This document shows, piece after piece, positions 30,918 to 36,840 of a DNA stretch of 37,475 nucleotides. How positions within the stretch are numbered: the first letter of the stretch is position 1; each line of letters opens with the position of its first letter. Source of the DNA: a virus; IMG/VR virus record IMGVR_UViG_3300005529_000071, positions 1-37,475 of that record; one strand, written 5' to 3'. The position numbers and the translations under genes are program-made. The notes beneath the pieces were generated by a model, which worked only from the letters and a program-made list of their open reading frames with translations, was not told where the DNA came from and made no database searches.

Positions 30918-31112
30918 CTACTTCTTCTTCGCGGCGGGCTTCTTCGCCGGCGCCTTCGGCTTCGCCGGCGCCTTCTTCGCGGCGGCCTTGTGGTCGTCGA
31001 CGGCGTTCCTCAGCTCGTCGTAGGCCTCGTGGTACTCGCGGAGCGAGTGGTCGCCCTCGAGCAGCGTGAGCAGCCGCTCAGCGGCGGCGAGGAGCCTCTT
31101 CAGCTTGCTCAT
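30918..31112 (-). CDS. Small protein with histone-H1-like Lys/Ala/Pro tail, 64 aa
   Basis: An AAGGAG sits upstream of ATG 31112. Residues 1-40 form a helical segment (LKRLLAAAERLLTLLEGDHS, EYHEAYDELRNAVDDHK). The final 25 residues consist of Ala, Lys and Pro (AAAKKAPAKPKAPAKKPAAK then KK), like the tail of histone H1 or bacterial HupB. Such tails bind DNA without sequence preference. Directly after the large terminase gene, it could assist packaging or condense DNA; that is inference. Codon use matches its neighbours. Confidence 0.75.
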   Translation of the reverse strand: MSKLKRLLAAAERLLTLLEGDHSLREYHEAYDELRNAVDDHKAAAKKAPAKPKAPAKKPAAKKK

Positions 31113-31127
31113 CAGGTGTCTCCTTTT

Positions 31128-32765
31128 TCAGACGGTGACGATCTGGCTCTTCTTCGGCCGTCGGTTCGGGTGGTGGCCCTTCTGCCGGTAGAGCTCGAGC
31201 GCGATCGCCGCGGCGAGAACGGCGTCGTCGTTGCACCCTTCCGCCGCGCGCGGGCTCGTGCCCTGGTCGTGGTGGACGAACGACCGGCACTCGAACAGCA
31301 GGTCGCTCGTCATCCAGGGGAGCTCCTGGTCGCGGATCGCTTTCGCGAGCAGCGAGAGAGCCCGCGGCCGGGTCTTCTCGCCGATCCGGAACCCTGGGTC
31401 TTTCGGGCGGCGGCCTGCGGGTCGTGCGGCGGGCCGGTGGTAGTAGAGGTTCGTGTACTTCGGCCGCCCCTCGCGCCCGTCGCGCAGCGGGACGATCACC
31501 GCTTCGCCGTGGCCGGTCGCGGTCTCGATCGCGATCAGCGCGTCGCGTTCGCAGCCTGAGCGGGTGCCGTACCAGCGGCCGAGGTAGTGGAGCTGGAAGG
31601 CGAGCTTGTCGACGTCGATCTTCGCGCGGATCTCGGCGCTCAGCGCCATCGAGGTGAAGTTGATGACGTAGACGGCGCTGTTGTCGCGGCCGCGGCCGGT
31701 GGCGACGTCGACGGCGATCCCGTAGGTCGCGTCACCGCGTGGCTCCTCGTACACGCGGATCAGCCCGTTCGCCCCGGTTTGCACCTTCTTCGCGACCCGC
31801 GGGTTGACCGGCTTGAACTCGCACCGGTAGAGCGGCTTGGCGACCTTCTCGCGCGCGTAGACGGCGAGCGCGTCCGGGTCGAAGTACGGCAGCCCCGCGG
31901 TCCCCTGGAAGCCCTCTTCCGGTGTGCGCGGATACTGCTCCGCCCGACCGACGGTGTCGAGGACCAGGTACTCGGGCGCGGTCTCGTACCAGCGCTCGTC
32001 ACGCAACGGGTGGAGGTCGGTGGGGAGGAACACCTTCGTGATCCCGCGCTCCTCGGCGGTGTTCCACAGGTGCGCGAAGTGGTTGCCTTCGCCGTCCTCA
32101 TTTGCGACGCCGTTCGCGGTCGAGACGAGGTCGACCTCGCCGAGGGTGCCGACGGTCGCCATCACCGCTTTCAGCACCTCGCGGAGCTTCTTGATCCGGG
32201 CGGCCTCGTCGAGGAGAACACCGGCGACGGTTTCGCCGTGGCCGGGCTCACCGGTCGGCGGGAGCGCTTTGATCGACGAGGTGACCCCGTTCCGGTGGAG
32301 CAGCTTGATCTCACCGTCGGGGAAGACGTCGTCCCGATCCAGGCCGCGGTGCGGGGTGATCACCTTCGTCCCGAAGCGGAGATGCTCGGGCAGCGAGCAG
32401 AGGAGCTGCCACTGCCGGTTGACGATCTCGAGGGCGTCCTCTTCCCGCTGTCGGAACACGAGGTAGCGGGTCCCGGGCAGGGTGAGCGCGCGGGCGAGCT
32501 GCCTGGCGGCGGCGATCCAGGTGATCCCGAGCTGGCGCGCCTTGTAGAACAGCCGGATCTGGGTGGTCGCCATCACGTCCCAGACGAGCGTCCGCTGCCA
32601 GTACCACGGCGAGTCGGGGTCGTTGAGGTAGAACCTGAACACCTCGCCGGTCTTCTCGTCGACCATCGACATCCGGTCGAGGAGAAGCGACAGGTCGTAG
32701 CGGACGCGCCGCCGCTCGAGCTCCCGCTCGGCGAGGATCCGCCTCGCCTCAGCCTGGAGGTTCAC
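31128..32765 (-). CDS. Terminase large subunit (packaging ATPase/nuclease)
   Basis: The GTG at 32765 overlaps the upstream stop (GTGA); the longer frame to 33056 is rejected. The 545-residue protein has an ATPase domain with a Walker A-like KARQLGIT (75-82), Walker B GVLLDEA (182-188) and coupling motif STANG (215-219). It also has an RNase H-like nuclease domain with acidic residues in GIAVDVATGRGRD, in LIAIETATGHGEA and in CNDDAVLAAAIAL near the C-terminus. The terminase cuts concatemers and pumps DNA through the portal. An EGNHFAHLW segment follows motif III, as in actinophage terminases. The C-terminus is basic. Confidence 0.93.
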   Translation of the reverse strand: MNLQAEARRILAERELERRRVRYDLSLLLDRMSMVDEKTGEVFRFYLNDPDSPWYWQRTLVWDVMATTQIRLFYKARQLGITWIAAARQLARALTLPGTRYLVFRQREEDALEIVNRQWQLLCSLPEHLRFGTKVITPHRGLDRDDVFPDGEIKLLHRNGVTSSIKALPPTGEPGHGETVAGVLLDEAARIKKLREVLKAVMATVGTLGEVDLVSTANGVANEDGEGNHFAHLWNTAEERGITKVFLPTDLHPLRDERWYETAPEYLVLDTVGRAEQYPRTPEEGFQGTAGLPYFDPDALAVYAREKVAKPLYRCEFKPVNPRVAKKVQTGANGLIRVYEEPRGDATYGIAVDVATGRGRDNSAVYVINFTSMALSAEIRAKIDVDKLAFQLHYLGRWYGTRSGCERDALIAIETATGHGEAVIVPLRDGREGRPKYTNLYYHRPAARPAGRRPKDPGFRIGEKTRPRALSLLAKAIRDQELPWMTSDLLFECRSFVHHDQGTSPRAAEGCNDDAVLAAAIALELYRQKGHHPNRRPKKSQIVTV

Positions 32766-33145
32766 GCCTCCTCGGCTGCGCCGCCGGCGAGCGCGAGCAG
32801 CTCCTCCTCGCTCGCCGCCTCGAGCTCCATCCTCGTCTGCGCCGCGAGGACGGACAGTTCGAGCTTCTTCGTCTCCGCCGGCCGCCCCTTCGCCTGCTCG
32901 AGCAGCATCGTCAGCGCCTTCGCGCGCTCCATCCAGTTCGCGATCGCGATCGTCACCCGGTACTTGCCGGGCCGGTTGCAGTGTTTGCACTCGACCGCGA
33001 CCCACATCTCGCGCTGCTTCTCGGCCGCGAATGCCGCTTCGAGGAGATCCCGCCACTTCCGATCGAGGTCCGGGATCGAGTCGAACACACGCTCGAGGGC
33101 CGCGCGCGCGTCGGTGGGGCTCGCCTTCTGCGTGCGCCCCGGCAT
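32762..33145 (-). CDS. Candidate terminase small subunit with CxxC motif
   Basis: The 127-residue gene directly precedes and overlaps the large terminase gene. The N-terminal part is helical (ARAALERVFDSIPDLDRKWR, then DLLEAAFAAEKQREMW). A VECKHCNRPGKYRV zinc-type knuckle follows near residue 52. The C-terminal helices (AIANWMERAKALTMLLEQAK, KKLELSVLAAQTRMELEAAS) and an Ala/Glu-rich end complete it. The small subunit binds the packaging site and is usually found here. No classical HTH is obvious, so the call depends on position and the helical layout. Confidence 0.6.
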   Translation of the reverse strand: MPGRTQKASPTDARAALERVFDSIPDLDRKWRDLLEAAFAAEKQREMWVAVECKHCNRPGKYRVTIAIANWMERAKALTMLLEQAKGRPAETKKLELSVLAAQTRMELEAASEEELLALAGGAAEEA

Positions 33146-33345
33146 CAGCCGCTGACCGTCTTTGTCTTCGTCGGGTACAGCAGCTCGAGCACGAGCGTTA
33201 ACGCGCCGAGCGCATCACCACCGGCCGCCTGCAACGCCTGCTCGGGGAACTCGTTCCAGCGAACCCCTCTGAGCTTGATCTCCTTGCGGAGCCGCTCCGA
33301 GCGCTCCCGGCGGATCAGCTCCCACGTCTCACGGTCAAGACCCAT
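33145..33345 (-). CDS. Small hypothetical protein, 66 aa, upstream of terminase
   Basis: The ATG at 33345 lies inside the end of the 56-aa gene, and its stop overlaps the next ATG by one base (TGATG). The protein is a charged helix (LDRETWELIRRERSERLRKE) followed by IKLRGVRWNEFPEQALQAAG and a final hydrophobic stretch (ALGALTLVLELLYPTKTKTV). The mix of a charged N-terminal helix and a C-terminal helix could be a DNA-binding or oligomerisation module for packaging. No family is recognised. Confidence 0.65.
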   Translation of the reverse strand: MGLDRETWELIRRERSERLRKEIKLRGVRWNEFPEQALQAAGGDALGALTLVLELLYPTKTKTVSG

Positions 33346-33505
33346 GGGCGAACCGGCCCTGCACCGTGCGGCGGTAGCTGCGCTTCTTCGGGGCGCGCTC
33401 CGGCAGCGTCGAGAAGTCGGTGGCCGCGTCGAACTCCGCCGTGAACTTGCGCAGCGTCGGATCGGCGTGGAACTTCCGCGCCTGCGCCTTCGACGCGTAG
33501 GGCAT
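33335..33505 (-). CDS. Small conserved phage protein, 56 aa (MPYASKAQARKFHA)
   Basis: The ATG at 33505-33503 overlaps the upstream TGA (TGATG). The product reads PYASKAQARKFHADPTLRKF, then DFSTLPERAPKKRSYRRTVQ and ends with GRFAHGS. A start of the form MPY.SKAQ..FFHA is common in tiny phage proteins of actinobacteria and other hosts, to my recollection, with no assigned function. It is basic and could bind DNA. The longer frame to 33679 is rejected because it crosses the small membrane gene. Confidence 0.7.
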   Translation of the reverse strand: MPYASKAQARKFHADPTLRKFTAEFDAATDFSTLPERAPKKRSYRRTVQGRFAHGS

Positions 33506-33588
33506 CAGCCCGGGTGGATCGTGCCCGTGAGGACGAGGATCAGTGCGAGGAACGCGGCGCCGAGCACGAACGCGAGCACGGGGTGCAT
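33505..33588 (-). CDS. Tiny single-pass membrane protein, 27 aa
   Basis: A 28-codon gene has a strong AGGAGG upstream of ATG 33588-33586. The product is one hydrophobic helix: HPVLAFVLGAAFLALILVLT, then GTIHPG. Its TGA overlaps the next ATG (TGATG). The clear ribosome-binding site and coupling argue that it is real despite its length. It could be a membrane regulator or a holin-like peptide. It is the first gene after the repeat-rich region at 33589-34143. Confidence 0.65.
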   Translation of the reverse strand: MHPVLAFVLGAAFLALILVLTGTIHPG

Positions 33589-33696
33589 AGCGGCCTCCTG
33601 GAGAGTGACGGCGCACCAAACCCTTGGGGGCGAGACGCGCAACTACCACGATGATGCGCGCCGCCGGGGCGTCGGCCAAGTCCTATTTCGGGTGGT

Positions 33697-33728
33697 CTTC
33701 GCGCGCGCGTGTGTGCGCGCGCGTGAAG
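33697..33728. repeat. Alternating CG inverted repeat (possible hairpin or Z-DNA)
   Basis: CTTCGCGCGCGCG (33697-33709) and CGCGCGCGTGAAG (33716-33728) pair at 12 of 13 positions around a TGTGTG loop (33710-33715). The purine-pyrimidine alternation from about 33700 to 33725 is the type that forms Z-DNA under supercoiling. No T-run follows on either strand, so it is not a standard terminator. Confidence 0.7.
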
Positions 33729-33776
33729 GTTGTATTCGCGCCGAGCAGTCTGCACTGGGGCCCCGCAGCGCGAACG

Positions 33777-33818
33777 CGCGCCGGCGGGGTGGGGTGGCAC
33801 CCCCCGCGCCGGCGGGGT
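33777..33818. repeat. 14-bp direct repeats flanking a palindrome
   Basis: CGCGCCGGCGGGGT occurs at 33777-33790 and again, identically, at 33805-33818. The 14 bases between them contain the 13-base dyad GGGGTGGCACCCC (33791-33803). Repeated terminase-binding sites next to a nicking palindrome are typical of cos or pac elements, and this one lies within 1.1 kb of the terminase genes. The functional reading is inference. Confidence 0.6.
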
Positions 33819-34143
33819 CTCGAACTCCAGCGGGATCACGCCTTCAGCAGCATCGGCGACCGACGGAACCACGGCGTCTCGATGCTCCCCCTGCCGGAGT
33901 TTCCATCGCGCGTCGCGAAGAGCGACCTCGGCCGGACGTTCAAGAGAGGCGGCGAGTGTGAGGTCCGCACGGGGGCCCTCGGCTCGGGCTCGCGCTTTCG
34001 CGTCGCCGGACGTGGCAACAGATCAGGCCGCCAGAGCCGCCTCGGGCGTCGAGCAGGGCGTCTCGACCTCGTGCGCCTGCGGCCCGCGATCCTCGGGCCG
34101 ACTCGGACGGCCTACTTGGAGCTCCCTGGCGGCTCAGAGAGAT

Positions 34144-35013
34144 TCAAGCTGATCTGGTGATGCGCGACACCTGGCTGACGTCGAGCCCGAACTCCACCGC
34201 CAGCTCGCCCAGCCGCGCGCCCTCGGCGCGGCGGCGGCGGATCTCAGCGTTGCGCCTGCCCTGCGCTCGAGCATCGACCCGGCACCCCTTCGCCCGAACG
34301 AGCGCAGCCTTCTGCTGCGCCGACATCCCGTCCAGCCAGCGAGGAGCTCGCAGCGTCGCCGGCAGCCTGGCGTGCAGCCGATCGACACCACGCTCCGACT
34401 GCGCCGTCGGCGGCTGCCCGTTCATCACGTACGTGAACACGATCAACGAGCTCAACCCCGGCGACAGCTCGCCGAGCGCCAACGCGATCGTCCGGTAGCA
34501 CGCAGTCCGGTCTCGCCGCTCGTGCTGCGCCTCCATCGCATCGAGAACGCGATCGCCGCTGCGCCTGCTCTCCTCGCGGAAGCCGCTGACCCGGCCGGAA
34601 AGCAGCGCCGGCACGCGGCCGCTGCCGCCGCACCGCGTGCAGAGACGCCGGCAGTGCCCGAGCGTCTGGCATGTTTGGGCTCCGCACGCAGTCGCGCAGC
34701 GGCCGCCTCGATACCCATCGCCACCGCAGCCGTCGCACTCGCTGAAGGTCTGGAGCAGCTCCTCGTAGGTCGCCTCCGCGGTCTTCACGAGCCGACCGAC
34801 GTACGCGTCCCCGATGATCGTCTTGTGCCCTCGGCAGAGCGGGCACGGCCGGCGCGGCGACCCGCCCGAGCCCTCGCACTGCGGACAGGTGATCCTCGAC
34901 GCCGCCGGGCCCGGCTCGGCCGCGCGCCGCTGCAGATTCCCTGTCCACGTCGTCGGCATCGGCACGAAGTCCTGCCACGCCCGCAGCACCGCGACGAGCT
35001 CGTCGCGCGTCAC
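34144..35013 (-). CDS. Zinc-cluster protein with C-terminal HTH, candidate late regulator
   Basis: I start at GTG 35013 (GTGA overlap with the upstream stop); 289 residues. The N-terminal half has several Cys clusters: TCPQCEGSGGSPRRPCPLCR (43-61), CDGCGGDGYRGGRCATACG (93-111) and CRRLCTRCGGSGR (121-133), like DnaJ-type CxxCxGxG zinc sites. Residues ~165-196 are helical (TACYRTIALALGELSP). The end holds a helix-turn-helix (EGARLGELAVEFGLDVSQVS then RITR). Zinc plus HTH, placed as the last gene before the late operon, suggests a transcription activator or Q-like antiterminator. This is inference; a host-takeover chaperone-like role is another option. Confidence 0.7.
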   Translation of the reverse strand: MTRDELVAVLRAWQDFVPMPTTWTGNLQRRAAEPGPAASRITCPQCEGSGGSPRRPCPLCRGHKTIIGDAYVGRLVKTAEATYEELLQTFSECDGCGGDGYRGGRCATACGAQTCQTLGHCRRLCTRCGGSGRVPALLSGRVSGFREESRRSGDRVLDAMEAQHERRDRTACYRTIALALGELSPGLSSLIVFTYVMNGQPPTAQSERGVDRLHARLPATLRAPRWLDGMSAQQKAALVRAKGCRVDARAQGRRNAEIRRRRAEGARLGELAVEFGLDVSQVSRITRSA

Positions 35014-35261
35014 TCCTCGTCGTCCTCGTCCTGGTCGGAGACGGCCGCGCGACTGGCGGCCTGGAAGAAGCCTGCTTGGATCCAGCGCCGTCGGTCGCTG
35101 CACCTGTAGCGGATGACGCAGTAACCTGGGCCGTCGTCGTCGGCGATGTCGATCTCGGCGACGATCGCGACCGTCCCGAGGGTTGCGTCCTGGCCGAAAT
35201 CTCGCTCGAGCGCGTCCATGAACTCGGCGGCGAGCTCGCCGAGCGCCTTAGGGTCGATCAC
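35010..35261 (-). CDS. Small conserved phage protein, 83 aa, acidic tail
   Basis: The GTG start overlaps the 44-aa gene, and the stop overlaps the zinc/HTH gene (GTGA both). The protein has a helix (LGELAAEFMDALERDFGQDA) and strands (TLGTVAIVAEIDIADDDGPG, YCVIRYRCSDRRRWIQAGFF). It ends in an acidic tail (SDQDEDDEE). The YRCSDRR.W.QAGFF motif recurs in small actinophage proteins of unknown function. Acidic tails often occur in DNA mimics or chaperone-like proteins, but nothing more can be said. Confidence 0.75.
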   Translation of the reverse strand: MIDPKALGELAAEFMDALERDFGQDATLGTVAIVAEIDIADDDGPGYCVIRYRCSDRRRWIQAGFFQAASRAAVSDQDEDDEE

Positions 35262-35392
35262 GCGTGGCGCCGCCAGGTCAGGTAGATGACGAACCAGCCC
35301 GGCGGCCGGTAGGCGAACTGGCAGCCGAACCCGCGAATCCGCAGACAGACGCTCCCGCCGCCGAGCGGGTCTCGCACTCGCCAGAGCTTCAC
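35258..35392 (-). CDS. Very small protein (44 aa) coupled to both neighbours
   Basis: A 45-codon frame from GTG 35392 to TGA 35258 overlaps the LuxR-HTH stop and the next gene's start, each as GTGA. The peptide reads VKLWRVRDPLGGGSVCLRIR, then GFGCQFAYRPPGWFVIYLTW and RRHA. It is aromatic- and Cys-containing, with short strands, and looks like a compact beta hairpin or a zinc-binding peptide. Coupling on both sides is the main evidence that it is expressed. Function is unknown. Confidence 0.6.
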   Translation of the reverse strand: MKLWRVRDPLGGGSVCLRIRGFGCQFAYRPPGWFVIYLTWRRHA

Positions 35393-35598
35393 GTGAGTAG
35401 TCCGGTGCGGAAGCCGATCGTGACGGCGTGGAAGCGGTTCTTCGCTCCGAGCTTCACGAGCAGCCGCTTCACGTACTGGTTGATGGTGTGCTCGGATAGG
35501 TAGAGGGTCTCGGCGATCGTCGCGTTCGTGTCGCCTTCGGCGATCCGGCGGAGCACCTCCAGCTCTCGCGCGGTCAACCGGCGCAGTGCGCTCAACAT
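35389..35598 (-). CDS. Stand-alone LuxR/GerE-type helix-turn-helix protein
   Basis: The 69-residue protein is just a LuxR-type DNA-binding domain: LTARELEVLRRIAEGDTNAT, then IAETLYLSEHTINQYVKRLL and a KLGAKNRFHAVTIGFRTGLL end. The T.RE.EVL..IA.G.tn..IA..L..S..TV..HV..ll.KLGa.nR..Av pattern is nearly complete. There is no sensor or receiver domain. The ATG has a strong AAAGGAG eight bases upstream. Small GerE proteins often act as transcription activators; here it may control early-to-late switching or host genes. Confidence 0.9.
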   Translation of the reverse strand: MLSALRRLTARELEVLRRIAEGDTNATIAETLYLSEHTINQYVKRLLVKLGAKNRFHAVTIGFRTGLLT

Positions 35599-35646
35599 CA
35601 GCTAGCTCCTTTCGAGCGTGCCTCTGGGGGATACACGGGAGCGGCC

Positions 35647-36402
35647 TCAGCGGCCATCGTTCGGGATCGGGCGCGGCCCGACGCCGTCAGCGGGCGGCGA
35701 GCTCGGCTTCGGCGGGATCGATATCCAGGCGACGATGCCATCCCGGATCCCGAGCGTGCCCTGGGTGATCTTGAAGACGTCAGCCCATTTGCGCGCGAGC
35801 GAGAGCGCCTGCGACCGGGTGACGCTGTGCTTGATGACGAGCAGGTAGTTCGCGACGCCGGCGATCGCCTGCTGGACATATCGGCCGGTCGCGACCCAGG
35901 CTTGCTCCGCCTTCGACCAGACCCACCACTCGCGGAACCACGCCCATCCGCTCGTGACCGCGACCCATGGGTGCCACATGCGGATCGTCGGCTTCCCGTC
36001 GCGGGTCCACGGAGAGATGAAGAGCTTGTGTGCCGCCTCGACGCTGTTTGCGAGCACCCGCTTCCAGACGGCCGGATCGAACGAGTCGGTGCGAAGGTCA
36101 GCTTCGGCCTGTGTCCCCACTTGCCGCGCGGGAATGTTGATCTCGTCGACGCCGCAGTCGCGGCTCTTCAGCACGCCGGCGAGGTCGTAGTTGTCGTGCC
36201 AGGCGCCGAGGTTCCAGTGGCTCTCCGCGCCTGCCTTCGCGACGTCCTTGACGAGGCCGACGCCGGAGTGGTACTTCGCCGCAGCCGCCGCGTATTCGCG
36301 CGGCATCAGCGTCTTCCCGGCGTAGCCCGCGCGCGCGGCGCTCGGGAAGATGACGAGCGTCGCGGCGGCCGCGAGGAGCGCTATGCGTCGGAGGTGGTTC
36401 AT
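35647..36402 (-). CDS. Secreted lysozyme/lytic transglycosylase-like protein
   Basis: The 251-residue product starts with a signal peptide (RRIALLAAAATLVIFPSAARA). It shows a goose-lysozyme/SLT-like pattern: DVAKAGAESHWNLGAWHDNY (Glu as putative acid), SRDCGVDEINIPARQVGTQA, DSFDPAVWKRVLANSVEAAH, and the familiar SPWTRDGKPTIRMWHPWVAV. The C-terminus contains another helical segment (SQALSLARKWADVFKITQGT). It is separate from the CHAP endolysin and lies in the regulatory block. Wall remodelling or a second lysis enzyme is possible. Start ATG overlaps the upstream gene's stop as ATGA. Confidence 0.78.
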   Translation of the reverse strand: MNHLRRIALLAAAATLVIFPSAARAGYAGKTLMPREYAAAAAKYHSGVGLVKDVAKAGAESHWNLGAWHDNYDLAGVLKSRDCGVDEINIPARQVGTQAEADLRTDSFDPAVWKRVLANSVEAAHKLFISPWTRDGKPTIRMWHPWVAVTSGWAWFREWWVWSKAEQAWVATGRYVQQAIAGVANYLLVIKHSVTRSQALSLARKWADVFKITQGTLGIRDGIVAWISIPPKPSSPPADGVGPRPIPNDGR

Positions 36403-36713
36403 GCGGCGACGAGCCGGCGGCCGTCGATCCGCTCGGCTTGCGGGGCGAGCTCCTTCAGCGCGTCGAGCGTGGTCTCGCCGATCGCGCGGAGCGTGTAGCC
36501 GTGCTTGTCGAGGCAGACCATCACCCCGACCGGCGCGTCCTCCGGGTTAGCGCCTTCGCTCGCGACCATGCCGCCGGCGAAGGGACGTGAGACGATCGCG
36601 GGGTTCCAGCCGGCGCGGGCGAATGCGTCGAGGAGGACGGCGACGGCGAGCTCGCCGATCCGCTCGGGCTCGTCCTGGCGGTCGTCCTCGAAGCTCAGCT
36701 GCTCGGCGGCGAT
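36399..36713 (-). CDS. Coding gene without canonical start codon, 104 aa
   Basis: The frame is clearly coding: IAAEQLSFEDDRQDEPERIG, ELAVAVLLDAFARAGWNPAI, then EDAPVGVMVCLDKHGYTLRA and ELAPQAERIDGRRLVAA. Yet between the in-frame TGA upstream and the first internal ATG (36566-36564) there is no ATG, GTG or TTG. A GGAGGAG Shine-Dalgarno lies seven bases before an ATC codon (36713-36711), a normal distance for a start. Either ATC is used, or one base is wrong or mutated (ATC for ATG). The stop overlaps the next start as ATGA, so expression is expected. Family unknown; starting at the internal ATG would discard half the conserved-looking sequence. Confidence 0.6.
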   Translation of the reverse strand: MAAEQLSFEDDRQDEPERIGELAVAVLLDAFARAGWNPAIVSRPFAGGMVASEGANPEDAPVGVMVCLDKHGYTLRAIGETTLDALKELAPQAERIDGRRLVAA

Positions 36714-36810
36714 TCGGACGCTCCTCCGTGGAGGGGAGACCTGCGCCCGCTCGCCGAGCCCGGCAAAGAGAGGACTGCTACACGGTGCCCGCCGGAGCGG
36801 ACGGAATCAA

Positions 36811-36840
36811 TAGGCCGACCGGCCTAGCCCAGTCGGGCTA
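36811..36840 (-). terminator. Two back-to-back perfect hairpins at a gene end
   Basis: TAGGCC-GACC-GGCCTA (36811-36826) and TAGCCC-AGTC-GGGCTA (36825-36840) are two perfect 6-bp stems with four-base loops that share two bases. The second overlaps the TAG stop of the leftward gene. On the minus strand the last stem is followed by TATTGATT, a modest T-rich run. A tandem terminator or mRNA end-stabiliser for the upstream transcript is likely. Confidence 0.65.

Larger units (their letters stand above)
33589..34143. other. Gene-poor, repeat- and palindrome-rich region before packaging genes
   Basis: I support no gene in these ~550 bases. Several frames are open on both strands (for example plus 33624-34160 and minus 33836-34018), but all are Arg/Pro/Ser-rich, lack ribosome-binding sites and match nothing I know. 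Structure is concentrated at 33697-33818: a hairpin of alternating CG, then two 14-bp direct repeats around a palindrome. The region separates the regulatory block from the packaging genes. That is where cos or pac sites and late promoters usually lie. Confidence 0.6.

Noticed and set aside
31587-33155. Plus-strand frame of 522 codons
   Set aside because: Antisense to the large terminase gene with its Walker and nuclease motifs; no start signal.
33540-33872. Minus-strand 110-codon frame starting near 33872
   Set aside because: The first residues (VIPLEFETPP) look reasonable, but it then runs through the CG hairpin and direct repeats, becomes Arg/His/Pro-rich, and overlaps the well-marked 27-aa gene.
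33624-34160. Plus-strand 178-codon frame in the gene-poor region
   Set aside because: No ribosome-binding site, Arg/Gly-rich, would oppose all neighbouring genes, and covers palindromes.
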